Of a DNA stretch of 64,000 nt, positions 59,001 through 64,000 are shown one piece after another. The first letter of the stretch is position 1. Every line of letters starts with the position of its first letter. The translations under genes were made by a program, and so were the position numbers. The stretch lies in NCBI GenBank assembly GCA_036852015.1, contig JAANDG010000089.1, positions 112,501 through 176,500 of the forward strand. Direction: 5' to 3'. Source of the DNA: Pelodera strongyloides. Taxonomy: Eukaryota > Nematoda > Chromadorea > Rhabditida > Rhabditidae. The notes below the pieces were generated by a model. The model searched no databases and was not told the origin of the DNA. It was given only the letters and a program-made list of their open reading frames with translations.

Positions 59001-60659
59001 TTCACCGAAAATAGTGACTTTCAGCACAGCTTCTGCGTCTATGACATCAGAATACTAATACTAAAACTCCGCCCTTTTTGTTTGTCAACTGGCGCACTGC
59101 ACAGACTGTACGGTAACTGTACTCTCGTCAAAGAAGTGAACGGTAAATAAACGGAACTGCTATGTCCACGAATTCATTTCTCATGATACTACGCAATCTC
59201 GGCCTCTCTCTCTCTCTCTCTCTCTTTCTTCCATTATCTTACTCCTTTTCTCTTACTCTAGCATGTTCACTCTCTAACCCTAAATTTTGAACGCAGCCAT
59301 ATTATGCAAAACAGCTTCATCATAAGATCGTTTTTCAGTATTGTATTTCCGCGCACGCCCACATCTTTTCCTTATTTTATGAGTCTAGAATCTTTGAAGA
59401 CTTGTTTTACAAAATGAAAAGGTATTTCTAGTTTAGAGAACGGCAACCCAACAATGTCGTGCACCACAAAGGACAAAGGTGAAATGAAGAGCGAAGATCT
59501 TCGAAAAATTAGGAAGCTAAAACCGCCAAATTAAAGTTGAGAAGCGATATCACAGAAGAACACTGTTGAAAACACACCCTACCGTATGAATTAGCTTGTA
59601 TGAACCTTACAAGGCGTTCATATCCCATAGATCTATAACTTATTATATAATGGAGAAGAGTTTACTTTTTTGTTTGAAGCCGCGTGTGAACGCAACGAAA
59701 ATTTGAATATCTAAATGCTATAAAAGGAGAGCCGGAGACCCGTCTTGAGCAAGCGAAATTCGAATTTTATTTCATGATTTTCCAAGATACGTTGCAAAAG
59801 TTTCACATAAGTGTGCTCACTGATGTTCCTGCATTTTAGACTTTGAAAGTCGCCTCAGGCGGCGATAGGCGATAGCCGTCTGAGGCCATTATATAACCCA
59901 AATAATTTTGCACGACAGTAGTAGTAGTTTGCAAGTTCGTTCTGCTAAACGTACACACTATCCATAAATAATAGTGTATGCTATGTAGATGATCTCAAAC
60001 AATAAACAATTACCGGTTATTTTTTCATTCCGACGTTGCTTTCTTCAAATCGTTAATAGTAAAAATGTGGCTTACTTGGCTGTGTCGTAGAGTTAAAATA
60101 TCAAGTGGAGCAGCTCATATGTCTGTAGTTTTTTCTTTACATAATTCTTTCTGTAGGTAGGTAGCAGAATAGCAGGAATTCTCATGCACTTTAAATTTTA
60201 AAGTCACATAGAAAACTTGAAAAACATCATTGTTTTCGACCATTTTTGCGCATTTTTGAGGAGACTGGAACTGGCCAAACAGTGATGAAAATAGACGTGA
60301 AAAGTAGAAAATAAAAGAAGTAAATAAAAGAATGTGACTAAAGCTAAACATTGAAATTTAGGAAAATGGTTTGTGTTCGTCCATTACATAGGTCGCTCTC
60401 ACTCACAATCAGATGTAGAATTATAAAGTTTAGCTGGGTAATTTGTTTAGAATATTACACTTGATGGTACAACCGTACCGCGCAGTTGTTTGCATACACC
60501 ACAATAAAGCGTTCATCATCGGTTTAAAAACCGGATGTTATACCGCTTTGATTGAATATGGAATAATTAGCTCACCTTCAACATTGGTGCACGTTGGTGT
60601 TCCGAGTGATAATTTTGGTCCGCGACGCGGCAAAAGCATTCCGCTGTGGCACGAGAGAC
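41458..60659 (-). CDS. kcnl: Upstream exon chain, probable distal N-terminus of the channel
   Basis: Exons 5' to 3': 60659-60576, 53475-53351, 52055-52045 (11 nt), 51816-51803 (14 nt), 50241-50168, 50128-50119 (10 nt, may instead be continuous with the previous exon), 44033-43615, 43186-43096, 42574-42495, 41924-41850 and 41548-41458. Every join keeps phase. Readable parts: GMLLPRRGPKLSLGTPTCTN, RDERAQMWSSGGSAFHTSFD, NMSSVLLPRKVPLIYLSCED, SDLESGSDEGSEIQIPAQKS and VSQSSLQLNRNESLNGMHVV. The product is hydrophilic and Ser/Asn/Gly-rich, like the exon at 28968. Neither chain end is closed: 60659 starts mid-codon and 41458 ends with one spare base, which does not directly fit 28968. Linking it to the channel is inference from strand, order and composition; a separate gene is possible. 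Confidence 0.6.
41575..41850. repeat. Two tRNA-like SINE fragments in opposite orientation
   Basis: Plus strand 41570-41640 has an A-box-like AGGTAAGAGC and B box GGTTCGATCCC. Minus strand about 41830-41750 reads GGTGGTGTAGTGAATAGCGT ... GGGTTCGATTCCTGCCCC, with a Gly-like CCC anticodon position. Neither folds convincingly as a tRNA. Confidence 0.5.
42039..42433. mobile_element. GCGAAATACCGG MITE, long variant
   Basis: Ends TTTAAAGCGAATTACCGGTC and ACCGGGTGGTATTTCGCTTT match the family, but the roughly 340-base interior differs from the usual 120-base core. Confidence 0.7.
42900..43043. mobile_element. MITE-like palindrome, CACGTGGTTTT family
   Basis: Left TTTAAAGGGATGTAGCACGT; right ACCACGTGCCATGCCGCTTT, an imperfect inverted copy. 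Lies in the intron between exons 43186-43096 and 42574-42495. Confidence 0.75.
43615..44033 (-). CDS. kcnl: Long exon of the upstream chain
   Basis: 419 bases, acceptor GTTTTCAG and donor GTAGGG. It reads VMQVVLSDLESGSDEGSEIQ near the start and RLKGPIHQMSLDETGALHPE near the end. Hydrophilic, no domain recognised. Phase 1 in, phase 0 out. Without splicing at 43615 the frame would stop seven codons later, so this could also be an alternative last exon. Confidence 0.7.
46940..47165. repeat. Cluster of TGGCGAAACGCCTGGCGAAA words
   Basis: Two direct copies (47030-47050 and 47061-47081) and two inverted copies (near 47123-47134 and 47137-47153) of a self-complementary word, mixed with a repeated GAAAATATTA-TACTGACTAA segment. 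Not a coding region. Confidence 0.8.
49108..49281. mobile_element. GCGAAATACCGG MITE, copy 8
   Basis: Ends TTTAAAGCGAAATACCGGTC and CTGGCCAGTATTTCGCTTAA, slightly decayed, with the standard core. Confidence 0.85.
50019..50092. repeat. Pure CT microsatellite
   Basis: About 35 uninterrupted CT units, the purest tract in the window, 27 bases from exon 50128-50119. Length variation here could affect splicing nearby. Confidence 0.95.
51803..51816 (-). CDS. kcnl: 14-nt microexon
   Basis: AGTCCAAAACTGTG between acceptor AAAAACAG and a strong donor GTAAGTTT. It takes the frame from phase 2 to phase 1, exactly as exon 50241-50168 requires. Adds Val-Gln-Asn-Cys. Confidence 0.55.
52045..52055 (-). CDS. 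kcnl: 11-nt microexon
   Basis: GTGGAAAAAAG between acceptor GATCAG and donor GTAATTATG. It takes the frame from phase 0 to phase 2, which the next microexon needs. Adds Val-Glu-Lys. Confidence 0.5.
55892..56345. mobile_element. 450-bp foldback element (GGGTCAGGCCCACCG family)
   Basis: Almost perfectly palindromic: starts TTTAAAGGGTCAGGCCCACC and ends with its inverse GGTGGGCCTGACCCTTTAAA. The two 133-codon frames on opposite strands are mirror images caused by the palindrome, not genes. Confidence 0.9.
56350..56465. repeat. GA microsatellite
   Basis: Imperfect (GA)n directly abutting the foldback element at 55892-56345. Confidence 0.9.
57190..57716. mobile_element. Second GGGTCAGGCCCACCG foldback element
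   Basis: Left arm from TTAAAGGGACAGGCCCACCG to about 57342, right arm about 57571-57716 ending TGGGCCTGACCCTTTAA. Between the arms lie about 230 bases of unrelated DNA, unlike the near-solid palindrome at 55892. Confidence 0.85.
58267..58441. mobile_element. GCGAAATACCGGCCGG MITE, copy 9
   Basis: Ends TTTAAAGTGAAATACCGGCC and CCGGCCGGTACATCGCTTTA, followed directly by TAAA tetranucleotide repeats. Confidence 0.86.
58783..58898. mobile_element. MITE-like palindrome, CACGTGG family
   Basis: TTTAAAGCGATATGGCACGT at the left and CCACGTGTCGTGCCGCTTTA at the right, inverted, with a short core. Confidence 0.8.
59640..59895 (-). mobile_element. Dispersed repeat, minus-strand copy
   Basis: On the minus strand it runs from CTCAGACGGCTATCGCC to AAAGTAAACTCTTCTCCATT-ATATAATAAG. 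Same ends as 39457-39690, plus a duplicated GGCGATA word. Confidence 0.6.
60576..60659 (-). CDS. kcnl: First exon found of the upstream chain
   Basis: Acceptor GTATTCTCAG and donor GTGAGC are both strong. It reads LSCHSGMLLPRRGPKLSLGT then PTCTNVE. It starts with a split codon and ends with one base, which completes an Ala codon at 53475. Another frame is also open, so the reading rests on the phase match. Confidence 0.6.
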
Positions 60660-61847
60660 CTGAGAATACGGTAGATCAGTATTGAATAGCAAATCCTATT
60701 TCGGTTCAAACATCTTAAGTTGTGCCCCGCTAATTTCCGGTTTCCCTTTTATGCTCGCAACAGCGCGGAATATTAAAACAAATTATTTGATATGGATATA
60801 ACTGAGAACAGTCAGCTTGTGCCACAAACACGCCGCGCACATGACATTACACTAATGCGCGCGTGCAGCTCCTGTTTTCCTCCCAAACACACTATTGACT
60901 ATTCCTCAGTTGTGCCAAAAGTGTGCGGCACGCAAGCCAACCCTCAATTGGCACCCACCCGCTTGCTCTTGTTCCGAGCGCCGCCGGTTTGCGCACTTGC
61001 AGCGGCGTTTCATACCTGTTTTTAATTTAGTTAATACATTACTCTAAAAGACGAATAACAAAATGATATAAAACTCGAAATAAACAACTGAAAGGATCCA
61101 GGAGTGTGTTATTCTCTAATAAGATAAGAATTTTGAAATATTTTTGGATTTCGAATTTAGAGGCCTATGTATGGGATATATTCAGGACATTATAGCCGTG
61201 ATTTCTTATAGATGGGCACATTGGTGTAAAACTTTTCATTGTTTCTAAATATATTGTTTCAGGTGTGAATCAAATGGTGGTCAGGAAAAACAACGATAGA
61301 TTTAGACGCAAAGTCTACGTTACGCAAATCTTCACATTGTCTCAATCTACTTAATCAGTCGGACGAAAAGCCCTGCAACGTTTAGCCGCATTTTGAGCGT
61401 AACGCTAATCCTCACAAACAAACATACAGACAAATTTTGTTCAAAATTTATCACCTACGGTTAATTATCGCCAGTCAATTAAATATGGTAAGCATAAGTT
61501 TCTATAGTTCAACGACAATTATTCATTGTATGTGGCGGGTGCTCGCGCTTTGATTTATTTCTGTGCATTAGCAACTGTTTTATGGCCTCGTAAACTAACT
61601 CAATTACACCAACGAGATATATGTAAGAAGGGGCAAGGACTTGGACGGGGGCCATCGAATACTACATCACAAACTTATAATATAAGTTAAATAGTTAAAT
61701 GTTTATTGGATTTAAAAACACGCATAGCCGCGACAGGTGAGCTAAAGAAACGGCTCAGGCACGTGAAAAGCGCGTTTTATGAAACTTGGGTTAAAACGAA
61801 TATTTTAGCCCATTTTATTAACACTACATTGCTTCATGGAGGTACGT

Positions 61848-61986
61848 CCAGAGGCCATATTCACCACTCAATTCCCCATGGGGAATTCCCCCGTCTTTTT
61901 CTCTGCGTCTCTCACATAACAATGTTTTTTTTCTGTCCACAGGGAATATTCCCCGAGGGAGTCGGAATGGTGAATATGGCCTCTGG
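61848..61986. mobile_element. MITE with perfect 19-bp inverted ends
   Basis: CCAGAGGCCATATTCACCA at the left and its exact inverse TGGTGAATATGGCCTCTGG at the right, with further self-pairing inside (CCCATGGGGAATTCCCC / GGGAATATTCCCCGAGGG). No coding frame. Confidence 0.85.
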
Positions 61987-62378
61987 TAAATAAAGAAATT
62001 AACGCCTACTGGAACCACCCGCTGAGAAAAAAATGACGAGAAAAAACTGACTTTTTTGTTTTTGCATTTACTAAGCAATTTTCCCTCTCTTATACATAAT
62101 GGTAGACAGTAGTTGGCATAATTTGGCATAATTGCTTGTCAATCACATTGGAGAATCTTCGTGCAAAATAAGATTGCTCATTATAAAAAAGGGGACAAGG
62201 TAACTACTCTTTTCAACAAAATATGTCACTCAATGCTCAATAGCTATTGGCTTGATGACGAAAATATTGTACTTTACTGTTGCTGACATGGTATAGAGTA
62301 ACGAAGTTGCGTTATTTAAATATACTTATATATATAAACATGTGGTTACTTTTCGTTTCGTGAATTTTAAATTATAAC

Positions 62379-62555
62379 CTTAGAGCGAAATACCGGCCGT
62401 TTTTTGAAACATATCGAGTACACCATCATTCGTATGCATGCAGCCAAAATAACATAAATTTATAGAATAAAACATCGAGCTAAATTCGAGCAAATTAGCA
62501 TAAGTACGTAAGGATTCAGTTGTCATTTCAAAAACCGGCCGGTATTTCGCTTTAC
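62379..62555. mobile_element. GCGAAATACCGGCCGG MITE, copy 10
   Basis: Ends TTAGAGCGAAATACCGGCCG and ACCGGCCGGTATTTCGCTTT with the standard core (AAATTCGAGCAAATTAGCAT). Confidence 0.86.
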
Positions 62556-63431
62556 AAGGAAAAGGTTTACATTTGTGAGATATATAGTTGACTTAGCATA
62601 AAAGTGGTAAATACCTTCACAGGGCGAAGTATTGTCCTCACCTCAAGAATCGCAACTTTGAACTTCGCTTGGACAGAGAGAAAGCAAAATAAAAGAAGAG
62701 TGAAAGAGCGAGAGAGAGAGAGAGAGAGAGAGCGCGAGAGAGAGAGAGAATGTGGTAAGAAGATAAAGAAACCCTATGATGATCATTCCTTTCCTCCCTT
62801 CTGGTCTTCACAAAATGAGTTCATCTCAGAAAATCAAAAGTGACAGGGCATATGTTGCCACGGAGGGCGGATATCAACACGTGCGAGTTTAGATATCTTT
62901 TTTGAGGAAAGATCTATGAACCTATGAACTTATTAAATTTCCACTATGGTACAAGAAAACTACCAATAACCTAATTTACCGGATAAAACAAAGAATTAGG
63001 AATTAAATTAAATTAAATTTCAATATGAAACAATTAATAATTTATCATGGAAAAAGTGTTTTTGATTTTTGGGTAGGTGTTTTATGAGTGAAATTTGATG
63101 AAATCGGTAGTTTGTTTATCATCGGAAAGATATGAATATATGAACGTACATAGCGGCGACACAAGGAGAAAAATTCATTTGTGGGCTGCAGTTTGAAAAT
63201 AAAGTCGCCCTATTACTATCCTCAAAAATACCTATAATTTGGGATCTATATAAAGGTTTATTGATAAAAACGACAAGTACAAAATAACAAGGTAAGCGAG
63301 AAAATAATAACCAGGTCCCACAGAGTAAAGGGTTCAAGTCCTTTACTACTTACGGGGATCTATTGTTCTCCTGTCACGTGGACATATTCATAATTATCGT
63401 ATGAGGATTATTTTAGGTAAAGACCCTTCCT

Positions 63432-63560
63432 GAGGCCGTATTTTAATAGCCATCTCGGAATCGTTTCGGAACGTTCCGAGATGGTTCAATTCCGAGATGC
63501 TTTCCGAGATGGATTTCCGACCTCGGTATTTTAGTAGCGCCGCGAGCTCTCGGAATATTT
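63432..63560. repeat. Cluster of TTCCGAGATGG words in both orientations
   Basis: At least five matches to CCGAGATGG or its inverse CCATCTCGG, often flanked by TTCGGAA, within 130 bases. Forms several possible hairpins. Confidence 0.75.
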
Positions 63561-64000
63561 CCGAAATGGATATTGTACACAATGCAACAAATGACAGAAC
63601 GAAACGGCGGGAATATTTATTTTTCAATTTCGCAGCAAGCTTTTAGTTAAAATAAGGGGCAGAGCCTCACGAAACTTCATAAATAGGGGTAACCAACTAC
63701 ACACAATCGTTTGCAAATACAATTAACGATCGATTGACCGAAAGATTTATTGATTATTTTCGCAATTTTTAAGTGAAATTAAGGAATGAAGGAATAGGGA
63801 ATAGTAGGTAAATGAGTAAAGAATATCAGTCCTTATTAGCGTAGTAAATGAAGTTTTGAAATTTTATTTTGACATTTGTTTATTGGGTCACAATTGACTC
63901 TAGAACTTATGTGAACCATTTTTTCGGATTCAGCGCTGCAAAACACGTAGGAATAAGGCAAAATTTTGAAAATTTTGAAAACTTATTTTGTCCGAATGGA

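Larger units (their letters stand above)
60660..64000. other. No gene recognised
   Basis: It holds a 140-base inverted-end element (61848-61986), a MITE (62379-62555), a GA tract (62700-62752) and a repeated-word cluster (63432-63560). An open minus-strand stretch at about 62680-62623, ending at a donor-like GTATTT, could be an exon but has no phase partner. Confidence 0.4.

Noticed and set aside
62604..62680. Minus-strand exon-like piece FKVAILEVRTILRPVK
   Set aside because: Open with a donor-like GTATTT, but its phase does not fit the exon at 60659 and the acceptor is weak. Possible but unsupported.
1..64000. CRISPR arrays, bacterial operons, phage genes
   Set aside because: None seen; the intron structure shows nuclear eukaryotic DNA.

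Overview
This window looks like nuclear DNA of a nematode, probably a Caenorhabditis-type species. It is AT-rich, with short exons, introns that mostly end in TTTCAG or TTTTAG, many palindromic MITEs, and GA/CT microsatellites everywhere. The species call is inference. No bacterial or viral genes are visible. Most of the 64 kb is intron or intergenic DNA. Nearly all the short open frames there are chance frames or GA-repeat artefacts. I rebuilt gene models by hand, checking splice sites and codon phase at each join.

Layout. (1) A plus-strand gene at about 422-2797, followed by an AATAAA at 3316. It has at least ten exons, no family I recognise, and two unresolved joins. (2) 3.3-8.5 kb is intergenic, with GA tracts, a 20-nt-period repeat and MITE fragments. 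(3) A minus-strand UDP-glycosyltransferase (UGT) gene runs from about 14893 to 8481. It has the full UGT signature and a C-terminal membrane anchor; its 5' exon was not found. Its introns hold a tRNA-Ala gene, a 0.5-kb palindrome and several MITEs. (4) 14.9-20.2 kb is intergenic. (5) A minus-strand small-conductance Ca2+-activated K+ channel gene (SK/KCNN; nematode kcnl family) fills 20160-28968 with 17 phase-consistent exons. They run from a disordered N-terminal region through S1-S6, the GYG pore and the calmodulin-binding domain to a coiled coil and stop. An intron of this gene carries three tandem tRNA-Cys genes on the opposite strand. (6) A second phase-consistent chain of minus-strand exons lies at 41458-60659, including exons of only 11 and 14 nt. 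It encodes disordered protein and is probably the distal N-terminus of the same channel, which would make that gene at least 40 kb long. The join across 29-41 kb is not closed. (7) 60.7-64 kb shows no convincing gene.

The K+ channel is a plasma-membrane protein, and the UGT is a membrane-anchored sugar-transfer enzyme of the ER. Nothing in the sequence links the genes functionally. The most unusual features are the microexon-rich N-terminus of the channel gene, the nested antisense tRNA genes, an atypical insertion exon in the UGT beside a MITE, a hammerhead-ribozyme-like core overlapping a candidate exon at 37.4 kb, and several local clusters of short GC-rich repeated words.
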